20,606 nucleotides of DNA from the NCBI GenBank assembly GCA_017411885.1, contig JAFQPF010000089.1:1-20606 (forward strand), read 5' to 3'. The position numbers were made by a program, and so were the translations under genes. Positions 8,827 through 16,735 of the stretch are shown piece after piece (the stretch's first letter is position 1; each line of letters opens with the position of its first letter). Source of the DNA: Clostridia bacterium (GTDB taxonomy: Bacteria > Bacillota_A > Clostridia > Oscillospirales > CAG-272). The notes below the pieces were generated by a model. It saw only the letters and a program-made list of their open reading frames with translations, did no database searches and was not told where the DNA came from.

Positions 8827-8859
8827 AAAAAATACCGAGAGAAACTCTCGGTATTTTTT
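8827..8859 (-). terminator. Terminator of the Na+ decarboxylase operon
   Basis: A 15-bp perfect stem around an AAA loop, with an A-run on one side and a T-run on the other, lies 7 bp past the stop of the last gene of the operon (8866). Confidence 0.9.
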
Positions 8860-8865
8860 TGTTTA

Positions 8866-10263
8866 TTATACTGTGTGGATCTTGTTTTCAGCGTCAGAGT
8901 TTGTGCCGTCGATGCCGTACTTCTGGTTCTTTCTGTATTCAAAGAACTTTTCGGCAACCTGCTCAAAGAGCGCGTAGGAAAGCACGTCCTCGTCCTGCTC
9001 AGCCCACTTTGCGACCTTTTCGCGAAGTGTATCAAGCTCGGGCTTGATGTTATCGGCGTTACGGCAGGTGATCTGCTTTTCGTCACCGATGATCTTCTTT
9101 ACAAATTCGGGCTTGATCTCAACAGGGGTCTTACCGTATTCGCCTCTTACTATTCCCTTGAATTCCTTGGTAACAGTCTTATAGCGTTCACCCATAATTA
9201 CGTTGTAAACTGCCTGTGTACCAACGATCTGCGAAGAGGGAGTTACAAGCGGCGGGAAGCCGGCATCCTCTCTGACACGCGGTACCTCTGCAAGAACCTC
9301 GTCAAGAAGCTCGCTCTTGCCTGCCTGCTTAAGCTGGGAAACAAGGTTTGAAAGCATTCCGCCGGGAACCTGATAAAGAAGCGCGTTTACGTCAACCTTA
9401 AGAACCTTGGGATCAAGGAGACCTTCCTTGATATATCTTTCGCGGATAGGTGTGAAGTATCTGCATACCTCGTCAAGCTTCTTAAGATCAAGTCCTGTAT
9501 CGTATTCTGTTCCTGCAAGGGAAGCTACGATAGGCTCTGTGGGGGGCTGTGAAGTACCGAGCGCCATAGGCGAGATCGCGGTATCCACGATATCAACACC
9601 TGCCTCTACTGCCTTGAGTATGGTCATCGAAGCAACGCCTGCGGTATAGTGAGTATGAAGCTGTATCGGAAGCTTGATATCCTTCTTGAGTGCGCTTACG
9701 AGATCGTATGCCTCGTAGGGCTTGAGAAGTCCGGACATATCCTTGATGCAGATAGAGTCCGCACCCATGCTTTCAAGCTGCTTTGCATACTTTACGAAAT
9801 ATTCGTTGTTGTGAACCGGGCTGGTCGTATAGCAGATAGCCGCCTGTACGTGACCGCCCTCCTTCTTTGTTGCGTTTATTGCAGTTTCAAGGTTACGCGG
9901 GTCGTTGAGCGCGTCAAATATTCTGAGGATGTCGATACCGTTTGCGATAGACTTCTGAACGAAATATTCAACAACGTCGTCTGCGTAATGTCTGTAACCG
10001 AGGATATTCTGTCCTCTGAAAAGCATCTGAAGCTTTGTATTCTTTACGTGAGCGCGGATAGTGCGAAGTCTTTCCCACGGATCCTCGTTTAAGAATCGTA
10101 AGCAAGCATCAAATGTAGCTCCGCCCCATGCTTCAAGCGAATGATATCCGACACTGTCGAGTGTTTCAAGTACAGGGAGCATCTCCTCTGTCGTCATTCT
10201 CGTTGCTACGAGCGACTGATGCGAATCACGAAGGACAGTTTCGGTAATTTTTACCTTTGCCAT
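8866..10263 (-). CDS. oadA: Carboxyltransferase (OadA / pyruvate carboxylase subunit B / 5S type)
   Basis: 465 residues. TIM-barrel carboxyltransferase acting on oxaloacetate or pyruvate with carboxybiotin. Visible motifs are TVLRDSHQSL (metal ligand D13), EAWGGATFD (44-52), CIKDMSG with K174 (the lysine that is carbamylated in this family) and the metal ligands H203 and H205 in HTHYTAG. The protein ends after the helical domain and has no biotinyl domain; that function is supplied by the separate carrier two genes upstream. The start has GGAGGT eight bases before the ATG. It is the last gene of the operon, followed by a terminator. With OadB and OadG it would decarboxylate oxaloacetate; with the 12S-like subunit it could pass the carboxyl group between an acyl-CoA and pyruvate. 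Confidence 0.93.
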   Translation of the reverse strand: MAKVKITETVLRDSHQSLVATRMTTEEMLPVLETLDSVGYHSLEAWGGATFDACLRFLNEDPWERLRTIRAHVKNTKLQMLFRGQNILGYRHYADDVVEYFVQKSIANGIDILRIFDALNDPRNLETAINATKKEGGHVQAAICYTTSPVHNNEYFVKYAKQLESMGADSICIKDMSGLLKPYEAYDLVSALKKDIKLPIQLHTHYTAGVASMTILKAVEAGVDIVDTAISPMALGTSQPPTEPIVASLAGTEYDTGLDLKKLDEVCRYFTPIRERYIKEGLLDPKVLKVDVNALLYQVPGGMLSNLVSQLKQAGKSELLDEVLAEVPRVREDAGFPPLVTPSSQIVGTQAVYNVIMGERYKTVTKEFKGIVRGEYGKTPVEIKPEFVKKIIGDEKQITCRNADNIKPELDTLREKVAKWAEQDEDVLSYALFEQVAEKFFEYRKNQKYGIDGTNSDAENKIHTV

Positions 10264-10284
10264 TTATTTTACCTCCAAGTTGAA

Positions 10285-11532
10285 TTAAGCGTATGTACTA
10301 AGGAACACGCCTGCCGCAACGGCAGAGCCGATAACACCTGCAACGTTAGGTCCCATTGCATGCATAAGAAGGAAGTTAGAGGGATTTGCCTTCTGACCTT
10401 CAACCTGCGCGACACGCGCCGCCATAGGAACGGCAGAAACGCCTGCAGAACCGATAAGCGGATTGATCTTTCCGCCTGTGATAAAGCACATAAGCTTTGC
10501 GAACAAAAGACCGCCACAGGTCGATATTGCAAATGCAACGAGTCCGAGCACGATAATGAGAAGTGTCTTTGCGCTTAAGAAGTTTTCAGCATTGGCTGTA
10601 GCACCGACCGATACACCGAGGAATATTGTTACAATATTGATCAGCTCATTCTGAGCGGTCTTTGAAAGTCTGTCGGTAACTCCGCATACGTTAAAGAGGT
10701 TACCGAGCATCAAAAAGCCTACAAGAGGTGCTGCGTCAGGTACGATAAATGTCACGACAATAGTAACGAGTATGGGGAAAACTACCTTTTCCACCTGAGA
10801 AACCTGACGAAGCTCCTTCATTACAATGGAACGCTCCTTCTTGGTCGTAAGCATTCTCATAAAGGGAGGCTGAATGATCGGAATAAGCGCCATATACGAA
10901 TAAGCCGCTATAGCGATACCTCCGAGAAGTGCGGGAGCAAGTGTTTTTGTTACAAGTATTGCCGTCGGGCCGTCGGCACCGCCGATAATACCGATAGAAG
11001 CCGCTTCAAGGGGATTGAACTGTCCCGAAAGAAGCGCACCGGAGAATGCGACGAACACGCCAAGCTGTGCCGCAGCACCTATAAGCAGGCTCTTGGGGTT
11101 TGCAATAAGAGCCGTAAAGTCTGTCATCGCGCCAACGCCCATAAAGATAAGCGAGGGGTACAGTCCGGATTTTACTCCTATATACAGAATATCAATAAGT
11201 CCGCCTCTATTGAAAACTTCCTTTATCATCGTAGATATCGGAATATGACCGTCCACGAGCATTGCCGCGTAGTCGTTCGGGTAAGCTTCCATATAGTATT
11301 CATCAAAGAAATACTCCATATGGAATATATTTGCGCCGGGCAGGTTTGCAAGAAGCATACCGAAAGCTATCGGTAAAAGAAGCAGCGGCTCGAACTTTTT
11401 GACCACCGCAAGATAGAAAAGCGTGCCGATTATAACGTACATTATAAGCGTTTTTACAATTTCTATCGGTTCGTTTCCAAGTAGCTTTGCAATACCCGTT
11501 GTCTGTAAAAAGTTGAGTATTGAATCTAACAT
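10285..11532 (-). CDS. oadB: Na+-translocating decarboxylase beta subunit (OadB/MmdB/GcdB)
   Basis: 415 residues, an integral membrane protein with about ten hydrophobic segments. It removes CO2 from carboxybiotin and drives Na+ export. Family signatures are GAMTDFTALIANPK (134-147), where D138 corresponds to the Na+-binding Asp of OadB, and GADGPTAIL (185-193). NLFNVCGV and the C-terminal HAMGPNVAGVIGSAVAAG complete the pattern. The hydrophilic stretch near residues 70-100 is the usual extra loop before the third helix. The ATG at 11532 has only a GGGG-type site. It lies between the biotin carrier (18 bp away) and OadA (21 bp away). Confidence 0.95.
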   Translation of the reverse strand: MLDSILNFLQTTGIAKLLGNEPIEIVKTLIMYVIIGTLFYLAVVKKFEPLLLLPIAFGMLLANLPGANIFHMEYFFDEYYMEAYPNDYAAMLVDGHIPISTMIKEVFNRGGLIDILYIGVKSGLYPSLIFMGVGAMTDFTALIANPKSLLIGAAAQLGVFVAFSGALLSGQFNPLEAASIGIIGGADGPTAILVTKTLAPALLGGIAIAAYSYMALIPIIQPPFMRMLTTKKERSIVMKELRQVSQVEKVVFPILVTIVVTFIVPDAAPLVGFLMLGNLFNVCGVTDRLSKTAQNELINIVTIFLGVSVGATANAENFLSAKTLLIIVLGLVAFAISTCGGLLFAKLMCFITGGKINPLIGSAGVSAVPMAARVAQVEGQKANPSNFLLMHAMGPNVAGVIGSAVAAGVFLSTYA

Positions 11533-11550
11533 TTGCTTTTACCCCGTTAA

Positions 11551-11949
11551 TCAGTTAAGAGTAACAAGTACGTCGCCGGAGTTTACAGATGCGCCCTTCT
11601 GTACGTTTACAGATGCAACCGTACCGTCGCAGGGTGCGGGAATATCGTTTTCCATCTTCATAGCCTCAAGCACGCAGAGAACGTCACCGCTCTTTACCTG
11701 CTGACCTACACTTACGTTCATCTTAAGGATAGTACCGGGCATCGGGGAATTTACGGGTGTTGAGCCTGCGCTTCCCTGTACCTTGGGTGCTGCCGCGGGA
11801 GCAGGAGCCGCTGCTGGAGCTGCTGCAGGAGCTGCCGCGGGTGCGGGAGCTGCTACGGGTGCTACAGGAGCCGCTACAACGCCTGCGCCGAGCTCCTCAA
11901 CCTCTACTTCGTATACGTTTCCGTTTACTGTTACGTTAAACTTTCTCAT
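11551..11949 (-). CDS. Biotin carboxyl carrier protein of the Na+ decarboxylase complex
   Basis: 132 residues from the chosen start. After a short N-terminal strand segment comes an Ala/Pro-rich flexible linker (23-56). The biotinyl domain follows, with the modification motif EAMKMEN, K98 being the biotin-bearing lysine. It carries carboxyl groups between the carboxyltransferases and OadB. The frame is open to an ATG at 11961, but GGAG lies six bases before the ATG at 11949, and MRKFNVTVNG is the usual beginning of these proteins, so the shorter form is preferred. The neighbours are OadG (64 bp upstream) and OadB (18 bp downstream). Confidence 0.93.
   Translation of the reverse strand: MRKFNVTVNGNVYEVEVEELGAGVVAAPVAPVAAPAPAAAPAAAPAAAPAPAAAPKVQGSAGSTPVNSPMPGTILKMNVSVGQQVKSGDVLCVLEAMKMENDIPAPCDGTVASVNVQKGASVNSGDVLVTLN
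11782..11883 (-). repeat. Low-complexity Ala/Pro-coding repeats of the biotin carrier linker
   Basis: Imperfect tandem GCN/CCN triplets encode repeated AAP and APA units. A 24-base part (11851-11874) matches 20 of 24 bases in the OadG linker at 12131-12154. Copy number probably varies between strains by slippage. Confidence 0.7.
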
Positions 11950-11964
11950 AATAATCTCCATTCT

Positions 11965-11979
11965 GCCGCCAAAAGCGGC
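11965..11979 (-). other. Small hairpin before the biotin carrier gene
   Basis: GCCGC and GCGGC flank a five-base loop in the 64-bp gap between OadG and the biotin carrier. No T-run follows, so it is not a classic terminator. It could stabilise or process the mRNA, or attenuate slightly. Confidence 0.35.
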
Positions 11980-12013
11980 TAATTCTTATTTATGATATCT
12001 GTGTCCTTCTCGA

Positions 12014-12415
12014 TCAACGGGTGCCCGTGCGTCTGAAGGAAACTACTCTGAAGGACGTTGCGGGCTTATCAAGCACCACCGCTATAGCCGCGCTTATTGC
12101 GGCAACAAGCTCTGCGTCAGAGCTTACATTTGCTACAGGAGCCACGGGAGCCGCTACGGGAGCAGGCTTTACAGGCTTTGCAGTTTTTTCTTCTTTCTTT
12201 GCCTCGCCTGAGCGTCTGCGGGGCAGATCATAGAAGAAGAACCTGAATATTTCAAGCACAACCCAAAGCACTGCAAGAACGGCAAACACTGTGCCTATTC
12301 CGAGAAGCGAAACGCTGAGTGCCTCGCTGACACGGTCCGCAAAGGTCCAGTCACTGTACTCAATGACCTTTTCTCCGGCGGCACCTGCCTCAAGCATAAA
12401 AAGTGTTGTATTCAT
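12014..12415 (-). CDS. oadG: Na+-pumping decarboxylase gamma subunit (OadG family)
   Basis: 133 residues. A single membrane helix (about 34-60) is followed by a basic stop (RRRSG), a charged and Ala/Pro-rich linker, and the conserved tail ELVAAISAAIAVVL...SFRVVSFRR (102-130). That tail marks the longer OadG-like proteins of Clostridia. The gamma subunit holds the soluble carboxyltransferase and the membrane beta subunit together. There is an AAAGGA site eight bases before the ATG. It starts 24 bp after the carboxyltransferase-like gene. The linker shares the segment AAPVAPVA with the biotin carrier encoded next. Confidence 0.9.
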   Translation of the reverse strand: MNTTLFMLEAGAAGEKVIEYSDWTFADRVSEALSVSLLGIGTVFAVLAVLWVVLEIFRFFFYDLPRRRSGEAKKEEKTAKPVKPAPVAAPVAPVANVSSDAELVAAISAAIAVVLDKPATSFRVVSFRRTGTR

Positions 12416-12439
12416 AATCTTATTCCTTTCAAACCGCTA

Positions 12440-13882
12440 TCAGCCCTTATCGCTGAGCATTTCAAAGGCTGCGGCTACTCTCTGACGAAGCTCTCCGTAA
12501 GAGATAATATCGTCAATATCGCCGTTTCTTGCAGCAAGCACGGGAGATGCCATTGTTGCTTCCCATTCTTCTCTCTGCTCGTCTGTTACCTTACCGCCGT
12601 TTACAAATGCAACCGCGCTGTCAACAGGCATTACCGAGATCTTTGCGCTGTCAAGTGCAAAAGCCATATCCGCGCCAAGGCTCTTTGAGCACATAAGCGT
12701 ATAAGCCGCGCCGTAAGCCTTGCCGAGAACAACGCTTACCTTTGCGTTATCGCTTACCGAGAAGCCGTAAGCAAGCTCTGCAAGCGCGTCGCTGTAAGGT
12801 GCTTTTTCGCTTTCAACGCTGATATCATATCCCTCTGTATCAACGAGAGTAAGTATCGGAATATCGAAGTTATCGCAGAATGCGATATGCTTTGCCGCCT
12901 TCTTTGCGGCGTTTGCCGTAATACGTCCGCCGTTTACCGAAGGAGCGTTTGCAACGATACCAACTACCATAGAATTAAGAGTAATAAAGCCTGTGAGCAT
13001 TTCGGGAGCGTACATATCAGCTCTTTCGCAGAATACCGCGTTGTCGCTTATAGAAGCAAGCACGCTCTTCATATCGTATCCGTCGGCATTTACGATGCTC
13101 TCGATTTCGGGAGTAAGACGGTTGATCTCGTCGTTTGACATTGTATATACAGTACCGTCCGCGCAGTTCTGGGGAAGGTAGTTAAGAAGCTCTCTTACCT
13201 TCGCATATGCACAAGGCTCACCTGCGCATACGTAATCGATAAGTCCGCAGTCAGCCGCGGTCTTTATGCTTCCAAGCTCCTTACCGTTTTCCTTCTTATT
13301 CATAATGAAGGGGGGATTTACGTAAAGCTCTCCGTTATCCTCGCACGCTATAGTGAAGTCAAACATTGAAGCAATTGTAGCCATTGAGCCCGAGCAAACA
13401 CCTGCAATAACCGCGATCTGCGGAACAATTCCGTTTGCTCTTGAAACGCAGTTCATGATCTTACCGTAACCGGAAAGCGCCGCAACACCCTCAAGCACGT
13501 AAGCTCCAGCACTGTCAAATACACCGATCACCGGTGCGCTGTTCTTGATTGCAAGCTCATAAAGAGCCGCGATCTTCTTTGCGTGCATTTCTCCGACAGC
13601 ACCCTTCATACGGGAAAAGTCCTGTGCAAATGCAAATACGAGTCTGCCGTCGATCGCGCCGTAGCCTGTAAGCACGCCCTCAAACTCATTTGACTGATTG
13701 TTAAATTCGTTTGCCGATGCCTTTGCGTACTTGCCTATTTCAACGAAGGTTCCCTCGTCAAAGATAGAAGCCATACGAACCTGACCGGTAAGCCGTCCCT
13801 TGATGCCGAGCTCATTTGCCTCTGCTGCAAGCTTTTCTCTGAGCTCTTCTGCGGACGGTGTCTTTTTTAGATTGTTGACCAT
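12440..13882 (-). CDS. mmdA: Acyl-CoA carboxyltransferase-like subunit (MmdA / 12S type), divergent
   Basis: 480 residues, somewhat shorter than the usual ~510 of MmdA/PccB. The two-domain crotonase-like carboxyltransferase fold is recognisable: FAFAQDF (83-89), GEMHAKKI (97-104), EGVAALSGYGKI (131-142), and GKAYGAAY with SLGADMAFA in the second half (387-409). Several catalytic signatures differ. The DSGGAR motif is DSAGAY (123-128), the oxyanion-hole GxCxGG region is GVCSGSMA (161-168), and the DxPGF motif is DTEGY (348-352). It could decarboxylate (S)-methylmalonyl-CoA or another carboxyacyl-CoA, or act as the acyl-CoA side of a transcarboxylase; the substrate cannot be read from the sequence. 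The frame is open to 13909, but GGAGGT six bases before the ATG at 13882 fixes the start. It is first in the operon. Confidence 0.82.
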   Translation of the reverse strand: MVNNLKKTPSAEELREKLAAEANELGIKGRLTGQVRMASIFDEGTFVEIGKYAKASANEFNNQSNEFEGVLTGYGAIDGRLVFAFAQDFSRMKGAVGEMHAKKIAALYELAIKNSAPVIGVFDSAGAYVLEGVAALSGYGKIMNCVSRANGIVPQIAVIAGVCSGSMATIASMFDFTIACEDNGELYVNPPFIMNKKENGKELGSIKTAADCGLIDYVCAGEPCAYAKVRELLNYLPQNCADGTVYTMSNDEINRLTPEIESIVNADGYDMKSVLASISDNAVFCERADMYAPEMLTGFITLNSMVVGIVANAPSVNGGRITANAAKKAAKHIAFCDNFDIPILTLVDTEGYDISVESEKAPYSDALAELAYGFSVSDNAKVSVVLGKAYGAAYTLMCSKSLGADMAFALDSAKISVMPVDSAVAFVNGGKVTDEQREEWEATMASPVLAARNGDIDDIISYGELRQRVAAAFEMLSDKG

Positions 13883-13955
13883 ATAAGACCTCCGAAATAT
13901 TTTTGGCAAAATTGGTTTTCACAGAAGTATTTCTCCCTGCTCACCATTCTACCCC

Positions 13956-13984
13956 ATTATAGTTACATTATATCTCAAAGTCAA
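13956..13984 (-). promoter_or_regulatory. Promoter 1 of the Na+ decarboxylase operon
   Basis: On the minus strand TTGACT (13984-13979), a 17-bp spacer and TATAAT (13961-13956). The leader to the first ATG is about 65-70 bases. Confidence 0.85.
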
Positions 13985-13995
13985 GTATTTTGCAA
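13967..13995 (-). promoter_or_regulatory. Promoter 2 of the Na+ decarboxylase operon, overlapping promoter 1
   Basis: A second set, TTGCAA (13995-13990), 17-bp spacer and TATAAT (13972-13967), is offset by 11 bp from promoter 1, so the two cores overlap and face the same way. Confidence 0.65.
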
Positions 13996-14075
13996 GGGGG
14001 TTAGCTAAGATTTTTTGAGTTTTTTCGATTATTTCTTCTTTTTTATTTAAATTACACTAAAAACGCTCATATTTT

Positions 14076-14106
14076 TTGACAATACAACAGAAGATTGCAT
14101 TTTTAT
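14076..14106 (+). promoter_or_regulatory. Weak candidate promoter of the DUF4349 gene
   Basis: TTGACA at 14076-14081 is followed after 17-19 bp only by T-rich sequence (TTTTAT at 14101-14106), so the -10 is poor. The 294 bp between the two divergent genes are otherwise AT-rich and hold no convincing ORF. Confidence 0.35.
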
Positions 14107-14176
14107 GAGTGTTTTGTGCCTTTTGATTGTCAAATAATTACAAAGCTCGTATACCGGGCAAGAAAGGAATGATTTT

Positions 14177-15181
14177 ATGCTTAAGAAAAACAGACTCACG
14201 GTATTACTTATACTGCTCGTTACACTGTCGCTTATTCTCTCCTCCTGCGGTTCAGCAAGGGATGCCGGAGCAAAATACGATCGCGCTACCGAGGATGCTA
14301 TGGAATATAAAACATATGCTACCTCCTCCAAGGGCTACGCGCCCGGTGCAGTCGTTGAAACAGAGCTTGCCGACGGTGATTTTCAGAACGCATCCCGCGA
14401 AAACGGCTCGGGCTTAAGCACTACGTCTGTTCTTAAAGAAAAATCGGACAGAAAAATAATCTACAACGCATGGGCTGATATCGAAACCAAGGAATATGAC
14501 AAGAGTATCATAGCACTCAACGCGCTTTGCGAAAAGTACGGCGCGTATTTTGAAAGCTCAAACAGCTACGGCGGTCACATCGGATCAAACAGTGAAAGAC
14601 GCTCAAGCTTCACCATCCGCATACCCGTTGACGGCTATTCGGATTTTGTAAGCGAGGTCGGAAATATCGGTACGGTCACAAACAGCGGCGAAAACAACCG
14701 CGACGTTACCGAGGAATATTTCGATACAGAGGCAAGGCTTGAATCAGCAAAGATCCGTGAGGAGCGCGTACTTGTGCTTCTTGAAAACGCAGGAAGCCTT
14801 GACGATATCTTAGCACTTGAGCGCGAGCTTTCGGACATCCGTTATGAGATTGAAAGCTACTCAGGAAATCTGAGAAAATACGATTCTCTTATAAGCTATG
14901 CGACATACACTCTCAATATAAACGAGGTTATCGAATACACAAAGCCTACCATAGTGCCGCTCACCTTTGGCGAAGAACTTGCACGCGGATTTTCCGAAGG
15001 CTTTGAGGACTTTGTAGACGGCTGGCAGGATTTCGCAGTATTTCTCTCCCGCAACGTATTCAACCTTGTAACACTTCTTATAATAGGCGGAGTCGCATCA
15101 ATATTCGTGATTTTAGCACTCAAAAGACCGAAAAGCTTGAAGAAAAAATCCTCCGTCGAAAAGAATGATGAAAACAAGTAA
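14177..15181 (+). CDS. DUF4349 domain lipoprotein
   Basis: 334 residues. It has an N-terminal basic segment, a hydrophobic stretch and the lipobox LSSC, with C24 as the lipidated cysteine. The DUF4349 domain covers about 90-250. It begins with KIIYNAWADIETKEYDKS and contains a coiled-coil part (184-235, DTEARLESAKIREERV... ELSDIRYEIESY), then a strand pair. A second membrane segment near 295-315 and a Lys-rich tail place the domain outside the cell, anchored at both ends. The function of DUF4349 is unknown; an envelope-stress or structural role is only a guess. An AAAGGA site lies eight bases before the ATG. It is monocistronic, between a divergent operon and a convergent terminator. Confidence 0.88.
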   Translation: MLKKNRLTVLLILLVTLSLILSSCGSARDAGAKYDRATEDAMEYKTYATSSKGYAPGAVVETELADGDFQNASRENGSGLSTTSVLKEKSDRKIIYNAWADIETKEYDKSIIALNALCEKYGAYFESSNSYGGHIGSNSERRSSFTIRIPVDGYSDFVSEVGNIGTVTNSGENNRDVTEEYFDTEARLESAKIREERVLVLLENAGSLDDILALERELSDIRYEIESYSGNLRKYDSLISYATYTLNINEVIEYTKPTIVPLTFGEELARGFSEGFEDFVDGWQDFAVFLSRNVFNLVTLLIIGGVASIFVILALKRPKSLKKKSSVEKNDENK

Positions 15182-15189
15182 TCGGATAA

Positions 15190-15228
15190 AAAAATACCGC
15201 CCGCGAAATAATCGCGGGCGGTATTTTT
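15190..15228. terminator. Bidirectional terminator between DUF4349 and glycosidase genes
   Basis: A 17-bp perfect GC-rich stem with loop AATAA, A-rich on the left and T-rich on the right, serves both convergent genes. It overlaps the stop codon of the minus-strand gene (15227-15229). Confidence 0.9.
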
Positions 15229-16438
15229 ATATTATTCCAAGCTTTTTTGCAAACTGCGTATATGCGACAAACGTAGTCGAAAACGCAGGTGCTTTTGTTG
15301 AAAACTCACCTGTAAACGGGTCTGCCTCCTGAGAGCAGACCATATCGCTTTTGTTCATAAGATCAAGCCACATACGCATAAAGCTTATATGCTCTTCACC
15401 CTTACCGTAATGCTCCATCCAGAAAAGCGTTTCGAGCACGGTATGCATCTGCGTTTTACCGTTCCAGTTGTTTTCATAAAGATCAATATTAAAATAGGGC
15501 GCGCTCACAGATACCGAGGCAAACGGATACTTACTGTTAAAATGCTCAGAGCTTATTATGTATCTGTTATATATTTTTTCAAATATATCCTTATCTATCG
15601 CGTGATTGAGAAAAAGCCTAAAGATATGCTCGGCAACGTATTTTCTGAGGTTGCCCTGCCTGTCAAGGTCGTAGAAGAACTCATCAACTTCGTCGTAGCA
15701 GTATTTTACAAGATTTTCCTTAACGCTCTGTGCTTTTTCAAGCCACATATCGCGCTCGTTTATCCTGCCCATAACCTCAGCCATATCCGCAAGAGCGAGC
15801 CTTGCTCTGTAAAGCATTGCGGAAAGATCGGGGGCTATCATCGGAAGCGATTCGTTATTACAGCATACGCGGGCATCGCCCCGAGGACACACCTTGGGAA
15901 TATCGGCTATGCGGCTGCTGTTATCGTGACCCGTATCAAATCCGCAGAATACCTCAACAAGCCCGGTGCCTCTCGTATTTCTGTATTTTACTATCCAATC
16001 GTCATACTTAGCGCAGGCTTTATACGAATCGGCAAGAAATTCCTCATTCTTCGCGATCATTGCCACCTCAAGCGCCGATGCCGCAAGCGGATATACGGTC
16101 TGCATATGCCCGTATCCTATGCGGTATGCCTCTTGATGCGGCCATTTGCATATATAAGCGGGAAACAGCCCGTCCTCTGCCTGAAAATCATAAAATATCC
16201 TGTGGCTGTTCATCGCTATTTCGGGTGAAATATCGGCAAAAAACAGTGAATCGTGATTATGCTCAAGCCATATTCCGGGGTATCCCTTTCCTGTTGTCAG
16301 CACAGGCTTTTGGTAGCACTCAAAGCGCACCACGTTATCCTCAAGCATTTTTATGGCACGCGTGTAATTCTTGCGCGTAAGATCGGTGTCAAGTGTGTCG
16401 GTATATGAAAACACTGTTTTGTCCATATCACATTTCAT
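15227..16438 (-). CDS. (alpha/alpha)6-barrel glycosidase, GH63/GH37-like
   Basis: 403 residues, mostly alpha-helical, with no signal peptide. Motifs of GH63/trehalase-like barrels are present: QAEDGLFPAY (86-95), GFDTGHDNSSR (166-176), where D168 or D172 could be the catalytic acid, and NNWNGKTQMHTVLETL (323-338), which corresponds to the WxG-type motif. EADPFTGEFS...FSTTF (371-390) would hold the base. The exact family and sugar cannot be fixed. The ATG at 16438 overlaps the end of the preceding ABM gene by 11 bases; another in-frame ATG is at 16426. Neither has a clear Shine-Dalgarno site, so translation is probably coupled to the upstream gene. It is the last gene of the unit. Confidence 0.75.
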   Translation of the reverse strand: MKCDMDKTVFSYTDTLDTDLTRKNYTRAIKMLEDNVVRFECYQKPVLTTGKGYPGIWLEHNHDSLFFADISPEIAMNSHRIFYDFQAEDGLFPAYICKWPHQEAYRIGYGHMQTVYPLAASALEVAMIAKNEEFLADSYKACAKYDDWIVKYRNTRGTGLVEVFCGFDTGHDNSSRIADIPKVCPRGDARVCCNNESLPMIAPDLSAMLYRARLALADMAEVMGRINERDMWLEKAQSVKENLVKYCYDEVDEFFYDLDRQGNLRKYVAEHIFRLFLNHAIDKDIFEKIYNRYIISSEHFNSKYPFASVSVSAPYFNIDLYENNWNGKTQMHTVLETLFWMEHYGKGEEHISFMRMWLDLMNKSDMVCSQEADPFTGEFSTKAPAFSTTFVAYTQFAKKLGII

Positions 16439-16724
16439 TAAGCGGTGTATGCGCTATTCCCTTGCGCGGGCAAGCCATCATAGGCTCGACCGTTTCTCTC
16501 CATTTTTTATAATGCCCGGTTTCCTTGTGAGCTGCCGCGGCTTCCTTGCTTTCATACACCTCAAAAAGCGTGTATCTGCAAGGATCGTCGTTAGATTTTA
16601 ATATATCAAATCTGATGTTTCCGGGCTCTTTTACCGAATTTTCGTGATTGTAAAGCGATATCCTTTCAAATTCTTCAAGACACTCGGGCTTTACGTATAC
16701 CTCAACTACAGTTGCTATAGTCAT
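16428..16724 (-). CDS. ABM-domain protein, LsrG-like
   Basis: 98 residues, a single antibiotic-biosynthesis-monooxygenase (dimeric ferredoxin-like) domain. The motifs NHENSVKEPGNIRFDIL (26-42), FEVYESKEAAAAHKETGHYKKW (54-75) and PMMACPRKG (81-89) follow the pattern of LsrG, the isomerase that handles phospho-AI-2, and of related quinol monooxygenases. No lsr transporter or kinase is near. In this sugar-type operon a role on a keto-sugar or dione intermediate is an alternative. It has an AAGGGAGA site and starts 11 bp after the VOC gene. The stop lies inside the following glycosidase gene. Confidence 0.82.
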   Translation of the reverse strand: MTIATVVEVYVKPECLEEFERISLYNHENSVKEPGNIRFDILKSNDDPCRYTLFEVYESKEAAAAHKETGHYKKWRETVEPMMACPRKGIAHTPLNEM

Positions 16725-16735
16725 ATCTGTCTCCC

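Noticed and set aside
11782..11883. Repeat cluster that might be taken for a CRISPR-like or satellite array
   Set aside because: The repeats are triplet-based, in frame and encode the Ala/Pro linker; there are no spacers.
13985..14075. Possible small gene or RNA in the AT-rich gap
   Set aside because: No open frame with a ribosome site and no stable stem was found; it appears to be promoter-flanking sequence.
15389..16228. A 279-codon plus-strand frame
   Set aside because: It is antisense to the (alpha/alpha)6 glycosidase, whose motifs are convincing.
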